DNA from: Amycolatopsis orientalis DSM 40040 = KCTC 9412
Lineage (GTDB): Bacteria; Actinomycetota; Actinomycetes; Mycobacteriales; Pseudonocardiaceae
NCBI RefSeq assembly: GCF_000478275.1
Contig: NZ_ASJB01000015.1
Span: 93,615-157,614, forward strand
Reading direction: 5' to 3'
Length of the DNA stretch: 64,000 bases
Translations under genes and position numbers: made by a program
Shown here: one piece after another, positions 34,063 through 43,231 of the stretch
How the letters are laid out: each line of letters begins with the position of its first letter
Position numbering within the stretch: position 1 is the stretch's first letter
The notes under the pieces: model-generated
What the model was told of the DNA's origin: nothing
Database searches by the model: none
What the model saw: only the letters and a program-made list of their open reading frames with translations

Positions 34063-35817
34063 CTACCAGGAACGCAGGGTGACGATGCGCTCTTCGAGCT
34101 GTTCCACCGTCGCCATCGCGGTCGGCGGCCCGCCGCAGATCCGGCGCAGCTCGTTGTGGATCGCGCCGTGCGGCTTCTTGGTCCGGTGGTGGTGCACGCC
34201 GACGAGGGCGTTCAGCTCCTTGCGGAGGCTGCCGAGCCGTTCACTGACCGACTGCGGCCGCGCGACCGGCGCGGCCTCCTCGGCCTTCGGCTTGCGCCGC
34301 TTCTCGTCGGCGATCTGCTCTTCCTGCCGCTTCCGCAGCAGGGCGCGCACCTGGTCCGGTTCGAGCAGCCCGGGCAGCCCGAGGTACTCCTGTTCCTCGT
34401 CGGAACCGGAGAACACCGCGGTGCCGAAGGAGTTGCCGTCGTAGATGACCTGGTCGAGTTCGGCGGAGGCGCCCAGCGAGGTGAACGCCTTCTCCTCTTC
34501 GCCCGGCTCGTCCTCGGTGCGGTTGGCCTGGGCGAGGAGTTCGTCCTCCCAGCCTTCCTTCTCCCGGTGCGGCTTGCCGAGGACGTGGTCGCGCTGGGCC
34601 TCCAGCTCACTGGCGAGTTCCAGCAGCACCGGCACGCTCGGCAGGAAGACCGAGGCCGTCTCGCCGGGTTTGCGCGAACGCACGTACCGGCCGATGGCCT
34701 GCGCGAAGAACAGCGGGGTCGACGCGCTCGTGGCGTAGACGCCGACGGCCAGGCGCGGGACGTCGACGCCTTCGGACACCATCCGGACCGCGACGAGCCA
34801 GCGGTCGGTCGAGTCGGAGAACTCCTTGATCCGCCCGGACGCCTTGGGGTCGTCGGAGAGGACGACCGTCGGGTTCTGGCCGGAGATGCGCTGCAGGATC
34901 TTGGCGTAGGCGCGCGCGGACTCCTGGTCGGTGGCGATCACCAGGCCACCGGCGTCCGGGATGCCGTTGGCGCGCAACTGCGCGAGGCGGGTGTCGGCGG
35001 CCTGCAGGACCGCGGGGATCCATTCGCCCGCCGGGTCGAGCGCGGTCCGCCAGGCCCGCGCGTTCTGCTCGGCGGTCAGCGGCTCGCCGAGCCGCGCGGT
35101 GAACTCCTCCCCCGCGCTCGTGCGCCAGGAGGCTTCACCGGAGTAGGCGAGGAAGACGACCGGCCGGACGACGCCGTCGGCGAGCGCGTCGGCGTAACCG
35201 TAGGCGTGGTCGGCCTTGCTGCGCTGGAACCCGGAGCCGTCGGGCTCGTAGGTGACGAACGGGATCTGCGAGTCGTCGCTGCGGAACGGCGTCCCGGTCA
35301 GCGCGAGACGGCGGACGGCGGGCGTGAACGCCTCGCGGACCGCGTCGCCCCAGGACTTCGCGTCACCGCCGTGGTGGATCTCGTCCAGGATGACCAGGGT
35401 CTTGCGGTTCTCGGTGCGCACGCGGTGCAGCGTCGGATGCGCCGCGACCTGCGCGTAGGTGACCGCGACACCCTGGTAGTCCCGCGAGGTGGCACCGGCG
35501 CCGTTGCGGAAGTTCGAGTCGATCGCGATCCCCGCGGCCGCCGCCGAGGCGGCCCACTGGTGCTTCAGGTGCTCCGTCGGCGCGACGATGGTGATCGCTT
35601 CGACGGTCCGGTCGCTCAGCAGCTCGGCGGCGATCCGGAGACCGAACACCGTCTTGCCCGCGCCCGGCGTCGCGACCGCCAGGAAGTCCTTGGGCTTCTT
35701 CGTCAGGTACTTCGTCAGCGCGCGGCGCTGCCAGGCACGCAGCGGCCTCGCGGTGCTGTCCTTCGCCGCGGGAGGCGCGCCCAACGTGCCACGATCACGT
35801 TCCACTGTTTCCGACAT
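34063..35817 (-). CDS. DEAD/DEAH-box superfamily 2 helicase
   Basis: A 584 aa ATP-dependent helicase. Motif I is VATPGAGKTVFGLR, motif Ia IVAPTEHLKHQW, motif II ILDEIHHGGD, motif III LTGTPFRSDD, and motif VI FFAQAIGRYVRSRKPG. The C-terminal region contains the charged linker RKRQEEQIADEKRRKPKAEE and a short helical domain. It resembles actinobacterial XPB/RadD-like helicases, and a DNA-repair or RNA role is plausible. ATG 35817 (MSETVERDRG) is chosen behind GGGAGAGG. Transcribed alone. Confidence 0.92.
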   Translation of the reverse strand: MSETVERDRGTLGAPPAAKDSTARPLRAWQRRALTKYLTKKPKDFLAVATPGAGKTVFGLRIAAELLSDRTVEAITIVAPTEHLKHQWAASAAAAGIAIDSNFRNGAGATSRDYQGVAVTYAQVAAHPTLHRVRTENRKTLVILDEIHHGGDAKSWGDAVREAFTPAVRRLALTGTPFRSDDSQIPFVTYEPDGSGFQRSKADHAYGYADALADGVVRPVVFLAYSGEASWRTSAGEEFTARLGEPLTAEQNARAWRTALDPAGEWIPAVLQAADTRLAQLRANGIPDAGGLVIATDQESARAYAKILQRISGQNPTVVLSDDPKASGRIKEFSDSTDRWLVAVRMVSEGVDVPRLAVGVYATSASTPLFFAQAIGRYVRSRKPGETASVFLPSVPVLLELASELEAQRDHVLGKPHREKEGWEDELLAQANRTEDEPGEEEKAFTSLGASAELDQVIYDGNSFGTAVFSGSDEEQEYLGLPGLLEPDQVRALLRKRQEEQIADEKRRKPKAEEAAPVARPQSVSERLGSLRKELNALVGVHHHRTKKPHGAIHNELRRICGGPPTAMATVEQLEERIVTLRSW

Positions 35818-36078
35818 GCCGGTCACCTCCCTCTCCCTCACAAGCGCTGTTCACCGCTGTCCGACAAGCAAAAGCCCCCACTTTGGTATCCGGCCGCGAC
35901 GCCGGCGCCTGAGGTGAGGGCACTGGAGTGAGCCTACCCGCCGGGCCCGTGGAACGCCGGAAGCGCCACCCCCGTTGTCGGGTTACTCACCCGAAAACCC
36001 AGGGGTGACGAGCCGAATGCCCGGGCATGCACCATGCTGGACATCGTCAAGGGCGCTCGGCGCTGGCGGAGGAGCTGC

Positions 36079-37182
36079 ATGAGCGAGGAGAACGGCCGGG
36101 AAGAGACGGCCGCCGGGGTCGCGAAGGTCCGCAGAGGTCCGTTGCGCCTGCTCAGCCGCACGCTCAACAAGGCATGGGAAGGCAACATCTTCTCCGAGGC
36201 CGCCGAGGCCGCCTTCTGGCAGACGCTGTCGCTGCCGCCGCTGCTGCTCGGTCTCCTCGGCTGTCTCGGCTTCGTCGGCGACTGGTTCGGCCAGGAGGTC
36301 GTGACCGCGGTCCACGACCGGATCATCACCTTCAGCAAGACGATCTTCAGCGACAACGCCGTCCACGACATCATCGAGCCGACGGTCAACAGCATCCTGT
36401 TCGTCGGCAAGGGCGAGATCGTCTCGATCGGCTTCCTGATCTCCCTGTGGGCGGGCTCGTCGGCGATGTCGTCGTTCGTCGACGCGATCACCGTGGCGCA
36501 CGACCAGTACGGCGTCCGCAACGACGTCTGGCAGCGGATCTTCGCGCTGCTGCTGTACCTGGCCGGGCTGGTCATCCTGGTGGTCGGGCTGCCGCTGCTG
36601 GCGATCGGGCCCGACCTGCTTCCCCAGTTCTTCCCGAACGCGTGGCGGGACACGGTCTCGTACTGGGTCGGCACGCTGTACTACCCCGTACTCGGCGGGA
36701 TGATCGTGCTGGCGCTCACCACGCTCTACAAGCTCTCGCTGCCGCGCCGCCTGCCGTGGCACCGCGGGCTGCCGGGCGCGATGCTCGCCATGATCGTCTT
36801 CCTGCTCTCCAGTGTCGGTCTGCGCATCTACCTCAACTGGATCACCAAGACCGGCTACACCTACGGCGCCCTCGCCGCGCCGATCGCGTTCCTGCTGCTG
36901 ATGTTCTTCATCGGGCTCGCGGTGGTCGGCGGCGCCTACTTCAACAGCGCGATCCAGGAACTGTGGCCCGCCAAGGCGACCAAGCGGCAGCGCCGGAAAT
37001 GGCGACGGCTGGAGATGGAACGGGCCAGCGAGCGGATCCGCGCCGAGGAGGGCCGCAAACTGTGGGAACGGACCACCGTCCCGCTGCGGCGTCCCCGTCA
37101 GGACGACGAAACCGAATCAGAACAGTCAGTGAACGAAGAGGCGCAGAGCGAAGCCGAACAGGTGACAGAACGGCGAAGCTGA
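36079..37182 (+). CDS. YihY/BrkB-family membrane protein (Rv2707-type)
   Basis: A 367 aa membrane protein with about six helices. Family features are FSEAAEAAFWQTLSLPPLLL, FLISLWAGSSAMSSFVDAI and YGALAAPIAFLLLMFFIGLA, and a long basic then acidic C-terminal tail. ATG 36079 is chosen because of the strong GGAGGAG before it; an upstream ATG at 36034 lacks one. The family is sometimes called virulence factor BrkB or mislabelled RNase BN. It corresponds to Rv2707, in the sigA-sigB neighbourhood of mycobacteria. Confidence 0.9.
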   Translation: MSEENGREETAAGVAKVRRGPLRLLSRTLNKAWEGNIFSEAAEAAFWQTLSLPPLLLGLLGCLGFVGDWFGQEVVTAVHDRIITFSKTIFSDNAVHDIIEPTVNSILFVGKGEIVSIGFLISLWAGSSAMSSFVDAITVAHDQYGVRNDVWQRIFALLLYLAGLVILVVGLPLLAIGPDLLPQFFPNAWRDTVSYWVGTLYYPVLGGMIVLALTTLYKLSLPRRLPWHRGLPGAMLAMIVFLLSSVGLRIYLNWITKTGYTYGALAAPIAFLLLMFFIGLAVVGGAYFNSAIQELWPAKATKRQRRKWRRLEMERASERIRAEEGRKLWERTTVPLRRPRQDDETESEQSVNEEAQSEAEQVTERRS

Positions 37183-37316
37183 CCCCGAATGGGGGATAGC
37201 CTCATCCCGAAGTCGTACTTCGGTTCCACCCGTGGTGTGAATCCAGTCCGCCCTCCGCCATGAAAAGCTCGCGGTATCCCGCACGTTCCCGAACACCTTT
37301 CCTGGGGGATCCCGCC

Positions 37317-40300
37317 ATGTCCACGCTGGCCAGACTGAGCCTGCGCAACCGAAGTCTCATCGGGCTGCTCGCCCTGGTGGTGATCGGCTTCGGCGCCTTC
37401 GCCCTCCCGCAGCTGAAGCAGCAGCTGTTCCCGTCGCTGCAGTTCCCGCAGGCGCAGATCATCACGCCCTACTCGGGAGCGTCCCCGGACGCGGTGGACC
37501 GGCAGGTCACCGAACCGCTCGAAGGGGGGCTCCAGGGCCTGAAAGGGCTCGAAGAGCTGAGCTCGACGTCGTCGGAGGGCCTGTCGCGGATCACCGCGCG
37601 CTTCGAGTTCGGCACGGACATCGACGCCGCCGTCGGGCAGATCCAGCGTGTCGTCGACGGGGTCAAGACCAGGCTGCCGCAGAACACCGAACCGTCGGTG
37701 TCGGCGGGGTCCACCGACGATCTGCCGGTCGTGCTGCTCGCCGCCGGGACCACCGGCGACCCGCAGGCGCTCGCGCCCGCGCTGACCGGGGAGGTCGCGC
37801 CGGAACTGCGCAAGATCGACGGCGTCCGCGAGGTCGAGGTGACCGGGGCGCGGCAGCCGCGGGTCACCATCGCGCTGGACTACGCGAAACTGGCCGCTGC
37901 GGGCGTCGACCCGTCGTCGATCGCCACCACGCTGCAGACGGCCGGTGCCGCGGTCCCGGCCGGGACGCTGACCGAAGGCGACAAGACGCTCACCGTCCAG
38001 GTCGGCGGCGGGCCGACCACGGTCGACACGATCCGCGACCTCTACCTGACGCCGTCGCCGCGCCCCGGCGCCCCGGCGGGCAAGCCGGTGCCGGTCAAAT
38101 TGGGTGACGTCGCGGACGTCCAGGCGGGCTTCGCGCCGCCGACGTCGATCACGCGCACCAACGGCAAGCCGAGCCTCGGGCTCTCGATCACCATGGTGGA
38201 GAACGGGAACGCGGTCGCGATCTCGGATTCCGTCCGGGACAAGCTGCCCGGCCTGTCGAAGAAGACCGGCGCCGAGATGAACGTCGTGTTCGACCAGGGC
38301 ACCCCGGTCAAGGACGCGATCAGCGGGCTGACCACCGAAGGACTGCTGGGGCTGGCGTTCGCGGTCGTGGTGATCCTGCTGTTCCTGATGTCGCTGCGGT
38401 CCACGCTCGTGACGGCGGTGTCGATCCCGCTTTCGGTGGTGGTGGCGCTGCTCGCGCTGTGGACCGGCGATCTGTCGCTGAACCTGCTCACCCTCGGCGC
38501 GCTCACCATCGCGATCGGCCGGGTCGTCGACGACTCGATCGTGGTGCTGGAGAACATCAAACGACATCTGGCCTACGGCGAGGAGAAACAGCGCGCGGTG
38601 CTCGACGGCGTGCGCGAGGTGGCCGGCGCGGTGACGTCGTCCACTCTCACCACCGTCGCGGTGTTCCTGCCGATCGCCTTCGTCGGCGGATTCGTCGGCG
38701 AGCTGTTCTCGCCGTTCGCGATCACCGTCACCGTGGCGCTGCTGGCGTCGCTGCTGGTCTCGCTGACGATCGTGCCGGTGCTCGCGTACTGGTTCCTCAA
38801 GCCGCCCAAGACCCCGGCGAACGAGCACGAGGCCGAGCTCACGCGGCAGGCGGCCGAGGACAAGGAACGCCGGGGACTGCTGCAGCGCGGGTACGTGCCG
38901 GTGATCCGGTTCGCGACCAAGCGCCGTGTCACCGTGGTCCTGCTCGCGCTGATCATCTTCGGCGGCACGGTCGGGCTGGCGTCGCGACTGAACACGAACT
39001 TCCTCGACCAGTCCGGCGGGACGACGCTGAACCTGTCGCAGAAACTGCCGCCCGGCACCAGCCCCGAGGCCAAGGAGAAGGCCGCAGGCGCGGTGGAGCA
39101 GGCGCTTGCCGCCGAACCGGCGGTGAAGACCTACCAGGTCAGCATCGGCGGGGCCGGGTTCTTCGGCATGGGCGGGACGTCGACCAGCATCTCGGTCACC
39201 GTCGCCAAGGACACCGACCTCGACGCGCTGTCGAACCGGTTGCGGGACAAGCTGGAGCGGCCGGAACTCGGCGAGGTCAAGGTCGGCGCGGACGCGTCCG
39301 GCTTCAACTCCGACGGGATCTCGATCACCGTCACGGCGCCCGACGAGGCCGCGCTGAAACCCGCCGCCGAACAGGTCCGGCAGGCGCTGGCCGGGGTGCC
39401 GGACCTGACCGAGGTGACCAGTGACCTCGCGCAGGGCTCGCCGCGCGTGCAGGTCGAGGTCGACGCCGCCGCGGCCGCCGCGAGCGGGCTTTCGGCGACG
39501 TCGATCGGCCAGATCGCGAACCAGGCCATCGCCGGCCGCACGGTGACCCAGCTGCCGGTGGACGGGCAGCGCACGGACATCGTGCTGCGCGCGGGCACGG
39601 CGGCCCCGGTGTCGGTGGACGCGATCAAGGCGCTGCCGATCCCGTCGGCCACCGGCGTCGTCCGGCTGGACTCGGTCGCGAAGGTGTCCACTGTGGACGG
39701 CCCGGCCGCGGTGCACCGCACCTCGGGCGAGCTGAGCACCACGGTCACCGCCAAGAACACCGGCGCGGACCTGGCCGCCACCACGCGGGCCATCCAGTCC
39801 AAACTGGACGGTCTGACCTTCACCGGTGGCGCGGCGTACAAGCTCGGCGGAGTCAGCGAGGATCAGCAGGAGGCGTTCGGGAACCTGTTCCTCGCGCTGC
39901 TGGCCGCGATCGCGATCGTGTACCTGATCATGGTGGCGACCTTCCGCAGCCTGATCCAGCCGTTGATCCTGCTGGTGTCGATCCCGTTCGCGGCGACCGG
40001 CGCGATCGGGCTGCTGCTGGCCACCGGGACGGCGCTCGGCCTGCCCGCGCTGATCGGCATGCTGATGCTCGTCGGCATCGTGGTGACCAACGCGATCGTG
40101 CTGATCGACCTGATCAACCAGTACCGGGCTTCGGGGATGAGCATCACCGACGCGGTGACCGAGGGCGGCAGGCGGCGGCTGCGGCCGATCCTGATGACCG
40201 CGGCGGCGACCATCTTCGCGCTGGTCCCGATGGCGCTGGGGCTCACCGGCCAGGGCGGGTTCATCGGGCAGCCGCTCGCGATCGTGGTCATCGGCGGGCT

Positions 40301-40451
40301 GGTCAGCTCGACCCTGCTCACGCTGATCCTGGTGCCGACGCTGTACACGATGGTCGAGACGCGGAAAGAGAAGCGCCGCGCGAAGAAGGACGCGAAGCGT
40401 TCCCCGGCGGCCCCGGCCGCCGAGACGCTGACCCCGGAACCGGCTTCGTAG
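37317..40451 (+). CDS. RND (HAE1/AcrB-like) efflux transporter
   Basis: A 1044 aa inner-membrane exporter with the AcrB layout: two sets of six helices with large periplasmic-type loops. Key segments are GLLALVVIGFGAFALPQLK, the proton-relay region IGRVVDDSIVVLENIKRH with two Asp, and the second-half GMLMLVGIVVTNAIVLIDL. No membrane-fusion protein or outer-membrane partner lies nearby, as usual in actinobacteria. ATG 37317 fits RND N-termini. Substrate unknown; it may export lipids, siderophores or drugs. Confidence 0.93.
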   Translation: MSTLARLSLRNRSLIGLLALVVIGFGAFALPQLKQQLFPSLQFPQAQIITPYSGASPDAVDRQVTEPLEGGLQGLKGLEELSSTSSEGLSRITARFEFGTDIDAAVGQIQRVVDGVKTRLPQNTEPSVSAGSTDDLPVVLLAAGTTGDPQALAPALTGEVAPELRKIDGVREVEVTGARQPRVTIALDYAKLAAAGVDPSSIATTLQTAGAAVPAGTLTEGDKTLTVQVGGGPTTVDTIRDLYLTPSPRPGAPAGKPVPVKLGDVADVQAGFAPPTSITRTNGKPSLGLSITMVENGNAVAISDSVRDKLPGLSKKTGAEMNVVFDQGTPVKDAISGLTTEGLLGLAFAVVVILLFLMSLRSTLVTAVSIPLSVVVALLALWTGDLSLNLLTLGALTIAIGRVVDDSIVVLENIKRHLAYGEEKQRAVLDGVREVAGAVTSSTLTTVAVFLPIAFVGGFVGELFSPFAITVTVALLASLLVSLTIVPVLAYWFLKPPKTPANEHEAELTRQAAEDKERRGLLQRGYVPVIRFATKRRVTVVLLALIIFGGTVGLASRLNTNFLDQSGGTTLNLSQKLPPGTSPEAKEKAAGAVEQALAAEPAVKTYQVSIGGAGFFGMGGTSTSISVTVAKDTDLDALSNRLRDKLERPELGEVKVGADASGFNSDGISITVTAPDEAALKPAAEQVRQALAGVPDLTEVTSDLAQGSPRVQVEVDAAAAAASGLSATSIGQIANQAIAGRTVTQLPVDGQRTDIVLRAGTAAPVSVDAIKALPIPSATGVVRLDSVAKVSTVDGPAAVHRTSGELSTTVTAKNTGADLAATTRAIQSKLDGLTFTGGAAYKLGGVSEDQQEAFGNLFLALLAAIAIVYLIMVATFRSLIQPLILLVSIPFAATGAIGLLLATGTALGLPALIGMLMLVGIVVTNAIVLIDLINQYRASGMSITDAVTEGGRRRLRPILMTAAATIFALVPMALGLTGQGGFIGQPLAIVVIGGLVSSTLLTLILVPTLYTMVETRKEKRRAKKDAKRSPAAPAAETLTPEPAS

Positions 40452-40455
40452 GTGG

Positions 40456-40501
40456 CTCGTGAGTGGTAATGACGGTTAGAACCGTCATTACCACTCACGA
40501 G
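40456..40501. repeat. Family E palindrome, probable bidirectional terminator
   Basis: A 22 bp perfect arm pair around a 2 nt centre (left arm starts CTCGTGAGTGGTAATGACGG). It lies between the convergent RND gene and a secreted-protein gene. Only one copy is in this window. Confidence 0.9.
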
Positions 40502-40509
40502 ACGCGCTC

Positions 40510-41346
40510 CTACGCCTTCCGGAACCGCCAAGTCTTGCTGTCGAAGGCGACACACCAGCTCGGCGACAGCACGATCACGCGCAGGGTCCCGTCGGCGGCC
40601 ACGTCGACGCCCTCGGTCTCGAAGTTCCCGCTGCACATGCTCTTCAAGGGCAGCTGGCCCAGCGAGGTCACCCGCCCGGTCACGTCCGCACCGGACAGCG
40701 CCCCGGAGAGATCGACCTGCAGCAGCGGTTTGGTCGTGCCGAACAGCGAGCCCTCGGGATCGTCGGACGCGCACAGCAGCCGCGTCGCGGTGAGGAAGTC
40801 GCAGCCCTGGATGTCCCGCACCGGCCGGTCGAGCCGGATCGCGGACGCGTACGGCAGGTTCGCCGACGGGTCCGTATGCGCGACGCCGGGCATCGGATGC
40901 ACGAGGAGCCGGTCCATCGTGCCCCATTCACCCGCCACCATCCAGCGCGCGTCGGGGGTCACGGCGGCGAACGAGTTGTTGTTCGCCTCCCACGATTCCA
41001 GCGTGTGCGTGTAGTTCGCCCACGTCCCCGTGGGTGACTCGACGCGGAAGAGCTTCGCGCCCCTGTCGTCGCGCTGGTACGGCTCGACGTACCAGCCCTG
41101 CGCCGAACCCGGGTCGCCGACGTGGTTCCAGCCCTGCGACGACAGGCTCACCGGGACGGTCGCGATCCCGGTGTAGCGGTAGAGGGTCCCGGACGGCCGT
41201 TCGATGGTGGCCAGGCCCTGCCCCTCGTCGAGGGGGCGGGCGTTGTCCGAGCCGACCGTGGTCCAGCCGGTGACCGCCTGAGCGGCGGCCGGTGAGAACA
41301 CCGCGACCAACGCGGCGATGGCGAGCACGATCCCGGTTCTACGCAT
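40510..41346 (-). CDS. Secreted protein of unknown function, 278 aa
   Basis: A signal peptide (MRRTGIVLAIAALVAVFSPA, cleavage near AQA) and a mature domain with strand-like motifs (WTTVGSDNARPLDEGQGLAT; IRLDRPVRDIQGCDFLTAT; TLRVIVLSPSWCVAFDSKT). Three Cys, of which CGNFE- and SWC-type residues may pair. It may be a beta-propeller or lectin-like domain. No family recognised. It is downstream of DUF3039 on the same strand, separated by a hairpin. Confidence 0.78.
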   Translation of the reverse strand: MRRTGIVLAIAALVAVFSPAAAQAVTGWTTVGSDNARPLDEGQGLATIERPSGTLYRYTGIATVPVSLSSQGWNHVGDPGSAQGWYVEPYQRDDRGAKLFRVESPTGTWANYTHTLESWEANNNSFAAVTPDARWMVAGEWGTMDRLLVHPMPGVAHTDPSANLPYASAIRLDRPVRDIQGCDFLTATRLLCASDDPEGSLFGTTKPLLQVDLSGALSGADVTGRVTSLGQLPLKSMCSGNFETEGVDVAADGTLRVIVLSPSWCVAFDSKTWRFRKA

Positions 41347-41355
41347 GAAGGCTCC

Positions 41356-41407
41356 GTCCCGGCGGTTTTTCGCTGGCGGGTAATGAATTACCAGCGAAAA
41401 CCGGGAC
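41356..41407 (-). terminator. Hairpin between DUF3039 and the secreted-protein gene
   Basis: Inverted repeat with outer GTCCCGG / CCGGGAC arms and TTTTCGCTGG / CCAGCGAAAA inner arms, with a 4 nt bulge on the left. It is 10 bp upstream of the secreted-protein start, so it could also be a regulatory leader. Confidence 0.6.
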
Positions 41408-41470
41408 GGGCAGCCGCCATGTGAAGGATTTTCAGATTTTGTCCGGAATCAGACACCGGACGGTCATGCG

Positions 41471-41713
41471 TCAGTCGCCGGGCTTGAGACCGTCGTAGAT
41501 CTTCTTGCAGTCCGGGCAGACCGGCGAACCGGGCTTCGCCGACTTCGTCACCGGGAAGACCTCACCGCACAGCGCCACCACGTGCGTGCCCATGACCGCG
41601 CTTTCGGCGATCTTGTTCTTGCGCACGTAGTGGAACATCTTCGGCGAATCGTCGTCGGTGCCGTCGGTGCCCTCGGGACGGGTATCCGGCTTCGGAAGGG
41701 TCTGTGTGCTCAC
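41471..41713 (-). CDS. DUF3039 protein
   Basis: An 80 aa protein (family signature DDDSPKMFHYVRKNKIAES and VVALCGEVFPVTKSAKPG, then CPDCKKIYDGL) with three Cys that may bind zinc. It corresponds to Rv2708c. GTG 41713 lies directly after GGAGGG, too close for a normal ribosome-binding site; the CATTAT 6 nt upstream fits a leaderless start. Divergent from the Spo0M-like gene. Confidence 0.88.
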   Translation of the reverse strand: MSTQTLPKPDTRPEGTDGTDDDSPKMFHYVRKNKIAESAVMGTHVVALCGEVFPVTKSAKPGSPVCPDCKKIYDGLKPGD

Positions 41714-41771
41714 CCCTCCATAATGCCCCAAATCCTCCTGCGCACACCGGCGACCTGGCAGGATCTCGCCC

Positions 41772-42578
41772 ATGTTCCAGAAGGTGCTCGCGACATTCGG
41801 TTCGGGCGGAGCGAAGATCGACGCCCGGCTGCTAGACCGTACGGTCTCCCCCGGCCGTCCCCTGCGCGGCGAGGTCCTGCTGCTCGGCGGCGAAGTCGAT
41901 CAAGAGATCAACGGTCTCTCGGTCAAGCTGCTCGCCCGGGTCCAGACGCCGGACGAGCGCGCTCCCGGTGTCGAGGATCTCGAGTTCGGCACCCAGCAGC
42001 TGGTGGGCCGCGAACGCGTCGCGGCGGGCCAGCAGGTCCGCATCCCGTTCGAGGTCGCCCTCCCCTGGGAGACGCCGATCTCCAGCGTCTTCGGCAAGCC
42101 GCTGCCCGGTATGGCCGTCGGCCTGCAGACCAGCCTCGACATCGCGAACTCCGTCACCGACCCGATGGACGTCGACGGTGCCGCGATCGAGCCGCTGCCC
42201 GCGCAGAAGCGGATCCTGGACGCCTTCAGCCGGACCGGCTTCGTCTTCCGCGAGGCCGTACTGGAGCGGGGCCGGATCAACGGCGCGGTCCAGCAGCTCC
42301 CGTTCTTCCAGGAGATCCGCTTCACCCCGTCGCCGCGGTTCGCGAGCGTCTTCACCTCCGTGGCGGTGACCTTCCTGTCCTCGGCGGCGGAGACGCAGGT
42401 CGTCCTCGAAGTGACCAAGCGGGTCCGGGTGTCCAAGAGCGGCGGGTTCGGCGGGCGCGGGCAGGAGTTCCTGGGCCTGTTCAAGGTCGACCACGCCGCG
42501 CTGGAGCGGGTCAAGTGGGAGCCGCAGCTGGAAGGCTGGCTGCACGAGGTGGCCAAGTCGCGCGGGATCTTCGACTGA
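41772..42578 (+). CDS. Spo0M-like sporulation-control/arrestin-fold protein
   Basis: A 268 aa protein of the Spo0M family, with an arrestin-like beta-sandwich. Family segments are MFQKVLATFGSGGAKIDARL, VSPGRPLRGEVLLLGGEVDQ and RIPFEVALPWETPIS. Despite the name, the role outside Bacillus is not known; protein-protein scaffolding is likely. Its stop overlaps the next ATG by one base. Confidence 0.88.
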   Translation: MFQKVLATFGSGGAKIDARLLDRTVSPGRPLRGEVLLLGGEVDQEINGLSVKLLARVQTPDERAPGVEDLEFGTQQLVGRERVAAGQQVRIPFEVALPWETPISSVFGKPLPGMAVGLQTSLDIANSVTDPMDVDGAAIEPLPAQKRILDAFSRTGFVFREAVLERGRINGAVQQLPFFQEIRFTPSPRFASVFTSVAVTFLSSAAETQVVLEVTKRVRVSKSGGFGGRGQEFLGLFKVDHAALERVKWEPQLEGWLHEVAKSRGIFD

Positions 42579-43222
42579 TGGACTGGCCGACCGCGATCAC
42601 CCGGCTCGGCGGCGACCACCAGGTCGCCGCCGTCGCGTGGAACGACCTCGAAACCCGGTACGCCGAACCGCACCGCCGCTACCACGATCTCCGGCACGCC
42701 ACGGCCGTCGCGCGGGACAGCGGCGACCTGGCCGTCGCGTTCGGCCTGGGCTCCCGCGAACGGGCGGTCGTCGCCATCGCCGCCTGGACGCACGACGTCG
42801 TCTACGACGCCCGTCCCGGCGAAGACGAACGGGCCAGCGCGGCCTGGACCCGCGCCGAACTCGCCAACGCCGGCGTCCCCGAAGACGGCATCGCCCGCGC
42901 CGAGCGGCTGGTCCTCGCCACGATCGACCACGCCGCCCCGGCCGACGACCTCCTCGCGACCGCGCTGCTCGACGCCGATCTCGCCGTCCTCGGCGCCGCG
43001 CCCGAGGTCTACGAGGAGTACGCGAGCGGCGTCCGGGCGGAGTACTCGATCTACTCCGACGAGGACTGGCGAGCGGGACGCGTGGCCGTGCTGGAGAAAC
43101 TGCTGGCCCGGCCGCGGTTGTACCGCAGTGACATCGCGCGGGCACGCTGGGAGAGCAAGGCCCGGGAGAATCTCGCCACCGAACTGACCCACTGGAGTGA
43201 CGCGGACCCCCATCACCGATGA
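42578..43222 (+). CDS. HD-domain phosphohydrolase-like protein
   Basis: A 214 aa predicted metal-dependent hydrolase. The metal-binding HD signature appears as RYHDLRHATAVARD and AAWTHDVVYDARPGEDE. ATG 42578 begins inside the TGA of the Spo0M-like gene. It is related to small actinobacterial HD proteins that sit next to nucleotide or tRNA genes. The substrate (nucleotide, ppGpp-like or cyclic) cannot be told. Confidence 0.87.
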   Translation: MDWPTAITRLGGDHQVAAVAWNDLETRYAEPHRRYHDLRHATAVARDSGDLAVAFGLGSRERAVVAIAAWTHDVVYDARPGEDERASAAWTRAELANAGVPEDGIARAERLVLATIDHAAPADDLLATALLDADLAVLGAAPEVYEEYASGVRAEYSIYSDEDWRAGRVAVLEKLLARPRLYRSDIARARWESKARENLATELTHWSDADPHHR

Positions 43223-43231
43223 TGTTCGTTC